A DNA stretch of 19,860 nucleotides. Source: Bdellovibrio sp. Lineage in GTDB: Bacteria > Bdellovibrionota > Bdellovibrionia > Bdellovibrionales > UBA1609. The notes below the pieces were generated by a model. It had not been told where the DNA came from and ran no database searches. It was given only the letters and a program-made list of their open reading frames with translations. The position numbers and the translations under genes are program-made. Positions within the stretch are counted from its first letter, which is position 1, and each line of letters starts with the position of its first letter. The DNA is taken from positions 1-19,860 of the forward strand of contig RFKI01000001.1 in assembly GCA_003694355.1 (NCBI GenBank), read 5' to 3'. Below, piece by piece: positions 12,176-19,322 of the stretch.

Positions 12176-13603
12176 ATGTCGAGTATTTGGTCCATGATGG
12201 ACATTGGAAAACGTTCTATGATGAACAGTCAGACGGCTTTGCAGACTGTGAGTCATAATATCGCGAATAAATCCACAAAAGGTTATTCTCGTCAAAGAGT
12301 GGAAGTTGTAGCCAATGAGCCCATTACAAAAGGGCGCTTGCAGATAGGGTCTGGTGCCAGTACGACTCGTATTTCTCGGATCAATAATCAGTATTTAGAG
12401 AAGCAGCTAGAAGGCGAACAAAACCAGTTGGGCTTTTTGAAGGCCAGAGATGAGTCCTTGTCTCGTGTGGAGCAAGTTTTTAATGAGCAGTCTCAAAAAG
12501 GGCTGAATCACTTTTTAGGAGAGTTTTTCAATTCATTCAGGGAACTCTCCAATAACCCTGAGAGTTTGGCAACCAGGACGGCTGTTAAGGAGTCGGCTCA
12601 CTTTTTGACAAAAGATTTCTCTCGGGCCGTGAATCAGCTTAAAGACATTCAAAAAGACATTGATTTTCAGATCGCTTCTCATGTGGAAGAGATCAATGAG
12701 ATGACTCGAGAGATCGCTCAATTGAATGAGAAAATTCAAACTGTGGAGCTCAATGGAGTTCCTGCAAATGATGAGCGTGATCGGAGAGATCAACTGATTA
12801 AAGAACTGAGTGAAAAAATTAATATTCGTTATGCTGAAGGCAAAGATGGTGCGGTGACTATTACGGCCGGAAATTCAGCTGTGTTGGTTTCAGGGCATTC
12901 ACATAGAGATCTTATTGTGGCCTCCACTCCAGGGAGAGAAGGAAAGCAGGAAGGCAATTTTGATATTTTATATAAAGCATCAGAGAACTCTAACCCCATT
13001 AATGTGACTGCTCAAATTACAGGAGGCGCCGTTGGTGGGCTCTTGGATGTGAGAGACAAGGTTGTTAATAATTTATTAGATCAGCTGGATGAGATGGCTT
13101 ATTCCTTAGCTCAAGAAGTGAACAAGGCTCATGTGGAGGGCTTTAATCGTTATAATAAAAAAGGAGTTTTGTTTTTTGAGCCTTTGAAGGGGGTTAAAGG
13201 AGCCGCAGAGAGCTTACGCTTAAACCCTTTGATTCAATCGGACGTGGGACAAATTGCGGCCGCCGCTCAGCCTAATGCTCCTGGAGATAACCGCATTGCC
13301 AATATCTTATCTTCTTTGCAGTACAAAAAAGTCTTGCAAGATAAAACAAGCACCTTTGATGATTTTTACAACAGCATTGTTAGTAAAGTGGGTATTGAAA
13401 CTAGTCGGGCTCGCTCGGCCTTTGAAGCCCAATCAGATATTTTCAATCAGCTTAAAAATTTGAGAGAAAGTATTAGTGGTGTGAGTCTTGATGAAGAGGC
13501 AACCAAAATGATTGAATTTCAAAAAAGTTTTGATGCTTCGGCAAGGATGATTAGAGCCGCTGATGAGATGATGGATACCGTGTTGAACTTAAAACGTTAC
13601 TAG
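12176..13603 (+). CDS. flgK: Hook-filament junction protein FlgK (HAP1)
   Basis: The first junction protein between hook and filament. It has the N-terminal D0 motif (NSQTALQTVSHNIANKSTKG, YSRQRVEV), the flagellin-like helix (FLGEFFNSFRELSNNPES) and the C-terminal D0 helix (EEATKMIEFQKSFDASARMI, RAADEMMDTVLNLKRY). At 475 residues it falls within the range of the family, slightly shorter than the enteric version. The ATG at 12176 follows AAGGGGA by five bases. The upstream hairpin with a GGA loop suggests post-transcriptional control. Confidence 0.96.
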   Translation: MSSIWSMMDIGKRSMMNSQTALQTVSHNIANKSTKGYSRQRVEVVANEPITKGRLQIGSGASTTRISRINNQYLEKQLEGEQNQLGFLKARDESLSRVEQVFNEQSQKGLNHFLGEFFNSFRELSNNPESLATRTAVKESAHFLTKDFSRAVNQLKDIQKDIDFQIASHVEEINEMTREIAQLNEKIQTVELNGVPANDERDRRDQLIKELSEKINIRYAEGKDGAVTITAGNSAVLVSGHSHRDLIVASTPGREGKQEGNFDILYKASENSNPINVTAQITGGAVGGLLDVRDKVVNNLLDQLDEMAYSLAQEVNKAHVEGFNRYNKKGVLFFEPLKGVKGAAESLRLNPLIQSDVGQIAAAAQPNAPGDNRIANILSSLQYKKVLQDKTSTFDDFYNSIVSKVGIETSRARSAFEAQSDIFNQLKNLRESISGVSLDEEATKMIEFQKSFDASARMIRAADEMMDTVLNLKRY

Positions 13604-13618
13604 GAGGCATATAGATTT

Positions 13619-14719
13619 ATGAGAGTGGCTGACAATATGACATTTGATCAAGTGAACCAGAACTTGGCCAAGAACCGCGCTGAGATGGCCAACCTTCAGG
13701 ATCAGGCCGCTACTCAAAAACGCGTCACGAAACCCTCAGATGATCCTGTAGCTGCCAGTCGCGTGCTTTCTTCTCGTGTGGATGTTCAAGGAATCAAGCA
13801 ATATGTGAAGAATTTAAATTATGCGAAATCTTTTTTGGAATTCACAGATCAATCTTTAGATGAGCTAACAGGGCATTTGGTGAGAGCCAAGGAGCTAGCC
13901 TTGGCTCAGGCCAATGATGCCAGTGCCAATGCAGAAACTCGTCGTGTTGTGGCCACAGAAATTGAGCAAATTTACAAACAGATTGTGAGAGTGGCGAATC
14001 GGAAGTTGGGAGACCGTTATATTTTTGGAGGGTTTTCGACCACTCGTCCTCCCTTTGATAGCAGTGGGAAGTATTTTGGAGATGATGGGGAGATGCTTGT
14101 TCATGTAGATAAAGGTTCTTTTTTAGGTATGAACATTCCGGGCTCTAAAGTTTTCTTGGGGAAGGGGCTTTCTCAAGACGGCATTGCTCATCCTTCTATG
14201 GAGCAACCAACCACTATAGAAGAATTGCTGGCTCAGCGTGGAGAAAAACCGAGGGAGGACTCTCGGGCTGATCAACGTTCAACGCAAAAACAGGAGCGCT
14301 CTCATCGAGCTCATATTAAACTCAGGCAGCCCGCTTCGGCCAAAGAAAAAGAAGAAAGTGAAGAAGAGTCCATCGGCAATGGGGGCGTGAATGTTTTTCA
14401 GGTGCTTAAAAAACTGGATGTGGCTTTGATGACCAATGATAAGAAAGGTGTTCAGGACACATTGGATCTATTGGATGCAGCCATCAATCAAGTGGTTCTA
14501 GGGCGTTCTCAAGTGGGGTCACGAGTGATGGCTATCGATACAGCTTTAGATACTTTAGAAAAAAATAAGGTGGATAATCTGGTTTATGCTTCACAGTTGG
14601 AAGATGCAGATGTTTTTAAAGTGATGAGTGATATTACAAAGACAGAAGGCACTTTGCAGGCCACCTTACAGACCTCTGGCAAACTTATTCAGCCGAGTTT
14701 ATTGGAGTTTTTAAGATAA
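13619..14719 (+). CDS. flgL: Hook-filament junction protein FlgL (HAP3)
   Basis: The second junction protein. The N-terminal flagellin-like region is clear: MTFDQVNQNLAKNRAEMANL, then KRVTKPSDDPVAASRVLSSR, and the diagnostic GDRYIFGGFST. The C-terminal helix (LVYASQLEDADVFKVMSDIT, then KTEGTLQATLQTSGKL) completes the coiled D0. Between residues about 205 and 255 there is a highly charged linker (Arg/Gln/Lys then Glu-rich) where the variable surface domain normally sits, so that domain looks partly replaced by disordered sequence. AGGAGG overlaps the flgK stop, 11 bases before the ATG. Confidence 0.95.
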   Translation: MRVADNMTFDQVNQNLAKNRAEMANLQDQAATQKRVTKPSDDPVAASRVLSSRVDVQGIKQYVKNLNYAKSFLEFTDQSLDELTGHLVRAKELALAQANDASANAETRRVVATEIEQIYKQIVRVANRKLGDRYIFGGFSTTRPPFDSSGKYFGDDGEMLVHVDKGSFLGMNIPGSKVFLGKGLSQDGIAHPSMEQPTTIEELLAQRGEKPREDSRADQRSTQKQERSHRAHIKLRQPASAKEKEESEEESIGNGGVNVFQVLKKLDVALMTNDKKGVQDTLDLLDAAINQVVLGRSQVGSRVMAIDTALDTLEKNKVDNLVYASQLEDADVFKVMSDITKTEGTLQATLQTSGKLIQPSLLEFLR

Positions 14720-14780
14720 ATTCCAATTCCTTCTTTCGTCTAGATTATGTTTCTTGACATTTAAAAAGATAAAGAATAGC

Positions 14781-14808
14781 TAAGGTTTCAACCGGAAGTG
14801 GCCGTATA
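14781..14808 (+). promoter_or_regulatory. Possible sigma-28 promoter of csrA-fliW
   Basis: TAAGGTTT (14781-14788), 12 bases, then GCCGTATA (14801-14808) resembles the flagellar sigma-28 pattern TAAAGTTT-N11-GCCGATAA with one extra spacer base. A perfect -35-like TTGACA at 14754-14759 has no good -10. If real, csrA and fliW are late flagellar genes released when FlgM is exported. Confidence 0.4.
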
Positions 14809-14822
14809 GTAAACAGACGCTA

Positions 14823-14854
14823 CTTCAAAAACTTTGACCAGGATGTTGAAGGAG
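14823..14854 (+). promoter_or_regulatory. CsrA site in the csrA leader (autoregulation)
   Basis: ACCAGGATGT (14837-14846) matches the core of the CsrA consensus ACARGGAUGU with one mismatch. It lies in the loop of a hairpin closed by CTTCAA (14823-14828) and TTGAAG (14846-14851), whose 3' arm covers the start of the Shine-Dalgarno AAGGAG (14849-14854), a second GGA. This is a standard layout for CsrA repression of its own message. Confidence 0.5.
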
Positions 14855-14859
14855 ACATT

Positions 14860-15096
14860 ATGTTGGTTTTAACTCGAAAATTAGGAGAAAGCATTGCCAT
14901 TGATGATCACATCAAGATTCGGGTTGTTCAAATCAAAGGCAAGCAGGTTCGTTTAGGCATTGAGGCTCCCAAAGACACTAAAATTCATCGAGAAGAAGTT
15001 TATCTGGCCATTCAATCTCAGAATGCTCAGTCTGCCAATACTAGCTCAGAGAGTACAAGAGCGGTTTCTGAATTGCTAAAGAGCAAAGAGTCTTGA
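14860..15096 (+). CDS. csrA: Carbon storage / translational regulator CsrA
   Basis: A dimeric RNA-binding protein that recognises GGA in hairpin loops and usually blocks ribosome binding. MLVLTRKLGESIAIDDHIKI and then IRVVQIKGKQVRLGIEAPKD match the family closely, including the N-terminal beta-1 strand (Leu4, Arg6) and the VRLGIEAP strand. At 78 residues it is slightly longer than the E. coli protein because of a Ser/Asn-rich tail of about 20 residues. AAGGAG lies five bases before the ATG. Its neighbour fliW encodes its protein antagonist, and a candidate RNA antagonist lies upstream between flgI and flgJ. Confidence 0.97.
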   Translation: MLVLTRKLGESIAIDDHIKIRVVQIKGKQVRLGIEAPKDTKIHREEVYLAIQSQNAQSANTSSESTRAVSELLKSKES

Positions 15097-15248
15097 TTTT
15101 TTAATTCCATCTTTGATTTTGCGCCGAGTCTATTTGACGCAATACATCTTTTGCTGTTTCGAGTTAGAAAAAATTTCAATTTTAACCCTATTTAGACTTG
15201 AAGTGTCTTCTCTTTGTGGGCATCCTCTATATATGGACGGGAGGCAAA

Positions 15249-15770
15249 ATGTTAGTACAAACGTCTAGGTTTGGCCCTTTAGATGTTCAGGAAGAAGACC
15301 TTATTCATTTCCCTGAGGGGCTATTGGGGTTTGATAATTTAACTCGATTTGTTTTGTTAGATGACCCCAATGAGGATATTTTTGCTTGGCTGCAAAGTTG
15401 TGAAGAACCCTCTGTGGCTTTTCCTGTTTTAGAGCCAGAAATTTTTATGGAATCTTATAATGTGAACCTTACTAAAAGCGATATGGAAGCCATCAAGGTG
15501 TCTTCGCCATCAGAGTGCCAGTTTTTTGTGATTATAACAATCCCTGAAGATCCTAAAGAGATGACAGCCAATCTAAAGGCTCCCATTGTGATTAACTCCA
15601 AAGAGCGCTTGGCAAAGCAGTGTGTTCTTCAGGATAATCGCTTGGCCATTAGAGAACCCATTTTTAAGAGGTTGCAACAAAAGGTTGTTCCTCGGAGTTC
15701 AAAAGATCAGGATGCTCCAAAGAAAAATCTTTCTTCTTCTGTGCGTCCTCATAAAGAGTCAGAACTTTAA
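15249..15770 (+). CDS. fliW: Flagellar assembly factor FliW (CsrA antagonist)
   Basis: FliW binds CsrA allosterically, and flagellin competes for FliW, tying CsrA activity to filament assembly. Motifs: RFGPLDVQEEDLIHFPEGLL (the FPEGLLGF signature), WLQSCEEPSVAFPVLEP, and TANLKAPIVINSKERLAKQC. I start it at ATG 15249 (173 residues) with GGGAGG four bases upstream, because an in-frame TTG at 15198 adds 17 residues unlike the family. The C-terminal 30 residues are basic and Ser-rich, an extension beyond the usual 150. No flagellin gene is in the window. Confidence 0.95.
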   Translation: MLVQTSRFGPLDVQEEDLIHFPEGLLGFDNLTRFVLLDDPNEDIFAWLQSCEEPSVAFPVLEPEIFMESYNVNLTKSDMEAIKVSSPSECQFFVIITIPEDPKEMTANLKAPIVINSKERLAKQCVLQDNRLAIREPIFKRLQQKVVPRSSKDQDAPKKNLSSSVRPHKESEL

Positions 15771-15806
15771 TCCTTATAGCCAGTCCAGTTTTTATAGTGT
15801 TTTTAT

Positions 15807-15833
15807 TAAGAATGCCTCTTTTTGAGCCGAAGG
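15807..15833 (+). promoter_or_regulatory. Possible sigma-28 promoter of the secreted protein at 15900
   Basis: TAAG (15807-15810), exactly 15 bases, then GCCGAAGG (15826-15833), against the short sigma-28 consensus TAAA-N15-GCCGATAA. Spacing is ideal and the GCCGA core is intact. It would make the following gene a late flagellar gene. Confidence 0.4.
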
Positions 15834-15899
15834 GTATTTTGTCATCAGGAAGAAAAAAGAGAGCTAAGGAAGGCGAAATCCAGGGAAAGGACATAATCT

Positions 15900-16442
15900 A
15901 TGAAAAGCCTTCTTTTTCTCCTAATTTTTCTCACCTCTGTTAGGGGATGGAGTCAAAACTTTACCATTTTTGAAGTGAAAAAAAACCTCCCTTTGAATGA
16001 TTCAGAGCCTGTTTATCGAGACTTTTATATCAATGCAGGCTTACAAGAAGGCTTTAAAAAAGGAATGCTTGTGGAAGTGAGACGTCGGAGTGTTTTATAC
16101 GATTCTTATCAAAACAAAAATCCTGAAACTCTTGTTGTGCCAGTTGGCCTTTTAAAACTGATTCATGTGCAACCAGAAGTGAGTGTGGGAAGAGTTTATA
16201 AAATTTATAAGAGAAAGGACTTACCTGTTTTGGACTATAATTTCTTTTTGGTGGGCGATCAGGTGGTTTTGAAAAAAGGGCCAAAAGGTTCAAGGAAAAA
16301 GTCGGCCTCTCATTTTTCGAGAAAACCGATTTCAAATTTACAAATGAAAAAAGCCATTGCTCTTAAAGAAAAGAAACGCTCTCTTAAAGAGCCTCTTCAG
16401 GCAACCCAAGAGCCTGTTGTAGAAACTCCTCGAATTCAATAA
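15900..16442 (+). CDS. Secreted protein with FlgT-like C-terminal fold, unknown role
   Basis: 180 residues with ATG at 15900 after AAAGGA. A signal peptide covers residues 1-18 (VRGWSQ). The mature N-terminal part contains RDFYINAGLQEGFKKGMLVE, then VRRRSVLY, VVPVGLLKLIHVQPEVSVGR, and DYNFFLVGDQVV. This recalls the SH3-like domain of flagellar periplasmic proteins such as the FlgT C-terminus, where an 'INxGxxxGxKxGdxxEV' strand pair is followed by 'xGxlkvxxvxxxxSxgrv'. The last 50 residues are Lys/Arg-rich and probably disordered. Position after fliW and a possible sigma-28 promoter hint at a flagellar or envelope role. Homology is my reading of the pattern, not a search result. Confidence 0.7.
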   Translation: MKSLLFLLIFLTSVRGWSQNFTIFEVKKNLPLNDSEPVYRDFYINAGLQEGFKKGMLVEVRRRSVLYDSYQNKNPETLVVPVGLLKLIHVQPEVSVGRVYKIYKRKDLPVLDYNFFLVGDQVVLKKGPKGSRKKSASHFSRKPISNLQMKKAIALKEKKRSLKEPLQATQEPVVETPRIQ

Positions 16443-16510
16443 GTTTCACATTGCCATCATGAGCTTTTCCTGATTTTATCAGCCACAAACGGGTCTGTTT
16501 AGGAGGCTTT

Positions 16511-17260
16511 ATGCGGCGCTATTGGGTGAAAGAAGATAGCTTTGGTGAAGGAAAGGTGACTTTGCGGGGAGAGGATTTTCATCACATTTGTGAGGTTTGT
16601 CGACGTCAGATAGGGCATCGTTTTGAAGTTTTAAGAAAAGGAGAGGCTTTTCTTGTGGAACTTGTTGCCAGAAAGAAAAAGGAGGCTGAGGCCCGCATTA
16701 TTGAAAGGCGGCCTTTGCCTTCTTTAAAACCGCCGTTTATTCATCTGGCGCTCAGTGTTCCTCGATTTTCCACCATGGATAAGGTTGTGGAAAAATCTGT
16801 GGAATTAGGGGTTTATGAGGTTTGTCCCTTCTTCTCTGATTATAGTTTTGTTAAAGACCTTAAAAAAATAGGGGGTTCTCGCCAAAAACGATGGGAAAAA
16901 ATAGTGCGTTCTGCAACAGAACAAACAGGGCGGGCAGACCTGATGCCTATACAGCCTCCTGTTAGTCTGGAAGTTCTTTTAGATCAAATTAACCCTTCAC
17001 AGGGTATTCTGGGTCTGTTTTTCTACGAAGGTCAGGGGGGCATGGACCTTCGTCAAGCTTTAGAAAAGGTCAAGGAGGTTTCCTTGAAGAAAGATGTGTA
17101 TTTATTTATTGGAGGAGAAGGCGGTTTTTCCCAACGGGAAGTGTCTTTGTTAGGTCAAAAGGGGTTAGAGCCCATTTCTTTAGGAGATCAGGTTTTAAGG
17201 GTTGAAACCGCTTGCACCGCAACCATAGCCATCATAAAGTATGAATTGGGCCTTATATAA
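16511..17260 (+). CDS. rsmE: 16S rRNA m3U1498 methyltransferase RsmE
   Basis: It methylates N3 of U1498 in 16S rRNA using S-adenosylmethionine; a SPOUT-fold enzyme with a C-terminal trefoil knot. An N-terminal PUA-like part (HHICEVCRRQIGHRFEVL) is followed by STMDKVVEKSVELGVYEVCP, RSATEQTGRADLMP, and the knot motifs LFIGGEGGFSQREV and ISLGDQVLRVETA. The family's IGPEGG reads IGGEGG here. At 249 residues it is normal. AGGAGG lies four bases before the ATG at 16511. Confidence 0.95.
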   Translation: MRRYWVKEDSFGEGKVTLRGEDFHHICEVCRRQIGHRFEVLRKGEAFLVELVARKKKEAEARIIERRPLPSLKPPFIHLALSVPRFSTMDKVVEKSVELGVYEVCPFFSDYSFVKDLKKIGGSRQKRWEKIVRSATEQTGRADLMPIQPPVSLEVLLDQINPSQGILGLFFYEGQGGMDLRQALEKVKEVSLKKDVYLFIGGEGGFSQREVSLLGQKGLEPISLGDQVLRVETACTATIAIIKYELGLI

Positions 17261-17277
17261 AGGGAGAGGAGGGTTTT

Positions 17278-18099
17278 GTGGACTCTTTTGATGATTTTGA
17301 AATGAAACCCCTTACTGCGGGACTTGGATTTCATAAAAAGTCAGTCTCTTTAAAGGAGTCAGCTCAGAAGGTGGATTTGTCGGAGGAAAAAACGAAACGT
17401 TTTATCCCTCAGCCGCCTCCTGAAGATGTCTTAGATAAAAAGTTATCCTTTCAGTTACCTCAATTAGATATCAAAGAGTCATCATCAGAAAAGCAGAAGA
17501 TGAGCCCAGATATTGAAATTTCTGAGCCTCTGCCTCGAAAATCTCCGGCCCCCTCACCTTTGCATGATAAAGAAGATATTAACAACATTTTTGAACCTCA
17601 AATTAAAGACAAGGAGATTATTTCATCTTCAACACGCCGAGGGGGGCATAACGCTCCGACGTTAAAAAATATTGAACCTTATCCTTTTAGTCCTTTAGCT
17701 GTTCTGGTCGATGCTTTGGTTGTTGTGGCACTTGTTTTATTGTTTTTATTAAGCCTTCTTTTTGTAACTGAAGCTAATTTGGTGAGTGTTTATAGGAATG
17801 CTCAGCAAGACTTTTTTGTTCAGCTCAGTGCAGCCACTCTTTTTGTGTCTGTGTGGTTGATTTATTCACTGGTTTCCAGAAGTTTTTATGGAAAAACTTT
17901 TGGAGAATGGGTTTTTGACCTTCAACTGGGAGATGAGGAACAGCAACGCAAGGTTTACTACCCCTTTCTTGTGTTATGGCGCCATCTTGTTATTCTCATG
18001 ACGGGCTTGATCACACTGCCTTTGCTTTCTTTTATCTTCAGGAAAGATCTGGCGGGGTATTTTTCTGGCCTTTCTTTATATAAAAAGAAAGTTTTATGA
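17278..18099 (+). CDS. RDD-family membrane protein with long disordered N-terminus
   Basis: The GTG start at 17278 follows GAGGAGGG. Residues 1-135 are charged and Pro/Ser/Glu-rich with no predicted fold. Three membrane helices follow (about 139-163, 182-200, 231-254), arranged as in RDD proteins: an Asp in the first helix (AVLVDALVV), the loop GKTFGEWVFDLQLG (family GxTxGKxxxgixv) before the third helix, and a final RKDLAGYFSGLSLY. The first Arg of the R-D-D signature is not evident. RDD proteins are poorly characterised, with roles suggested in transport or membrane sensing. It overlaps rfaE2 by four bases (ATGA). Confidence 0.8.
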   Translation: MDSFDDFEMKPLTAGLGFHKKSVSLKESAQKVDLSEEKTKRFIPQPPPEDVLDKKLSFQLPQLDIKESSSEKQKMSPDIEISEPLPRKSPAPSPLHDKEDINNIFEPQIKDKEIISSSTRRGGHNAPTLKNIEPYPFSPLAVLVDALVVVALVLLFLLSLLFVTEANLVSVYRNAQQDFFVQLSAATLFVSVWLIYSLVSRSFYGKTFGEWVFDLQLGDEEQQRKVYYPFLVLWRHLVILMTGLITLPLLSFIFRKDLAGYFSGLSLYKKKVL

Positions 18100-18578
18100 A
18101 GGTCTGGACTTCTGGACATCTTTTAACTGAAAGAGATTTCTGGGAAAGGCTTCAAAAGGAGCGTCAAGGTAAAAAGGTTGTTTTTACAAATGGTTGCTTT
18201 GACCTTCTTCATGTGGGCCATGTTCGATATTTAAAGGAAGCCAGGCAATTAGGGGATCTTTTGGTGGTTGGGCTCAACTCTGATGCCAGTGTTCAGCGAC
18301 TAAAGGGGCGAGAAAGACCTCTTCAAAAAGAAGATGCACGAGGAGAGATTCTCTCATCTTTGTTTTTTGTGGATTATGTGTTGTTGTTTGATGAAGATAC
18401 GCCTTTTAATTTAATCAAAAAGATTTTGCCAGATGTTTTAGTTAAAGGGGGAGATTGGGAGCCTTCAAAAATTGTGGGTGCTGACGTGGTTCTAGCTCAT
18501 GGTGGCGAGGTGCGAAGCCTTCAATTTGTAGAAGGCTATTCCACAACTCATTTATGGGAACAGCTTAAAAAACTATAG
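18096..18578 (+). CDS. rfaE2: D-glycero-beta-D-manno-heptose 1-phosphate adenylyltransferase
   Basis: It transfers AMP to heptose-1-phosphate to make ADP-heptose for the LPS inner core. The nucleotidyltransferase signature is TNGCFDLLHVGHVRYLKEAR. LLVVGLNSDASVQRLKGRER, LPDVLVKGGDW and the C-terminal GGEVRSLQFVEGYSTT complete the cytidylyltransferase-like fold of HldE domain 2. It is a stand-alone 160-residue enzyme, so the heptose kinase half (HldE domain 1 / RfaE1) must be encoded elsewhere. Its presence implies heptose-containing LPS. Confidence 0.94.
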   Translation: MKVWTSGHLLTERDFWERLQKERQGKKVVFTNGCFDLLHVGHVRYLKEARQLGDLLVVGLNSDASVQRLKGRERPLQKEDARGEILSSLFFVDYVLLFDEDTPFNLIKKILPDVLVKGGDWEPSKIVGADVVLAHGGEVRSLQFVEGYSTTHLWEQLKKL

Positions 18579-18609
18579 CGTTTGATGAAAAAAGCTGCTG
18601 TTCTGTTTG

Positions 18610-19068
18610 TTAAAATTGAGACACTGCTTTTGTGAAAATTTTTGTTTCGCTTGTCAGTGTTCTGTGTACCGGACATTTTTCAGAAATTTCTAGAAGCCTT
18701 TGCCTTTGAGCTTCATCAAGGTCGCCATGAAGGACAATTTCTTTTTCAATTTTATCAACCATGCCAGTTTGACTTTCACAATTTTCACAATCTTTTGCGT
18801 GGATTTTTTCATGTCTTAATTTGATTTCAATTTTTTCTAAAGGCCAGTTTTTTCTTCTGGCATACATTTGTAGAGTCATGGAGGTGCAGGCAGCTAGAGC
18901 GGAAAGCAAAAGTTCATAAGGAGACATGCCTTTATTTTGTCCTCCCACGGAGAGGGGTTCATCGGCAACAAGAGCATGGTCTTTGGAAAAGATGTATTGA
19001 ATGTAGTACTCTTCTCCTGATTTCAAATAGACTTCTTTTTCCTGAAGGGGAATGGGGGTTTGGTTCAT
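18610..19068 (-). CDS. OsmC-family peroxiredoxin-like protein
   Basis: A 152-residue OsmC/Ohr-superfamily protein, expected to reduce organic hydroperoxides through two reactive cysteines: Cys61 (LSALAACTSMTLQMYA) and Cys132 (EKCPVHRTL). The PLSVGGQNKGMSPYELLLSA block is typical, and an inserted CxxC (AKDCENCE) is usual for this subgroup. I start it at ATG 19068 because AAGGAG stands nine bases upstream and a promoter lies just beyond. The frame stays open to an ATG at 19296, which would add 76 residues with one membrane helix (FFLGALSIALALVIS), but that ATG has no Shine-Dalgarno. Confidence 0.88.
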   Translation of the reverse strand: MNQTPIPLQEKEVYLKSGEEYYIQYIFSKDHALVADEPLSVGGQNKGMSPYELLLSALAACTSMTLQMYARRKNWPLEKIEIKLRHEKIHAKDCENCESQTGMVDKIEKEIVLHGDLDEAQRQRLLEISEKCPVHRTLTSETKIFTKAVSQF

Positions 19069-19095
19069 TCGATTATTCTCCTTTTTCTCTAAAGA

Positions 19096-19122
19096 ATTAA
19101 AGTTGAACCTATCTTTTGTCAA
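19096..19122 (-). promoter_or_regulatory. Probable promoter of the OsmC-family gene
   Basis: Read on the minus strand: a perfect -35 TTGACA (19122-19117), a short 15-base spacer, and -10 TTTAAT (19101-19096). The start would fall about 20 bases ahead of the Shine-Dalgarno-preceded ATG at 19068. Confidence 0.4.
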
Positions 19123-19263
19123 AAATCTTTTTTCTTTTAAATTCGGAGTCTTTTGAACTTTTGGGTGAGTCGCTGTCTTTCGGGAGCTTATGACAAGAGC
19201 TAAAGCAATGGAAAGAGCACCAAGAAAAAAGCTTGCTTTAGAAAGGTTTAGAAACCAGGCTAT

Positions 19264-19292
19264 TTGCTTCAAAGGTTCAATTTTCCTATAAT
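19264..19292 (+). promoter_or_regulatory. Sigma-70 promoter of the HEPN/MNT pair
   Basis: TTGCTT (19264-19269), 17-base spacer, perfect -10 TATAAT (19287-19292). Transcription would begin near 19299 and give a leader of about 24 bases containing AGGGAG (19308-19313) before the ATG at 19323. Confidence 0.55.
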
Positions 19293-19322
19293 ACATTTTT
19301 ATGTTTTAGGGAGAGCTTCAAA

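Noticed and set aside
14754..14782. Perfect TTGACA before csrA as a sigma-70 promoter
   Set aside because: No acceptable -10 at 15-19 bases; the sigma-28-like boxes just downstream fit better.
16470..16482. Short hairpin CTGAT-TTT-ATCAG before rsmE
   Set aside because: Five weak base pairs, no T tract, no GGA loop; likely chance in AT-rich DNA.
18580..18645. Possible bidirectional terminator between rfaE2 and the OsmC gene (AAAAGC ... GCTTTT)
   Set aside because: Only six base pairs with a loop of over 30 bases and no clean T tract; not convincing.
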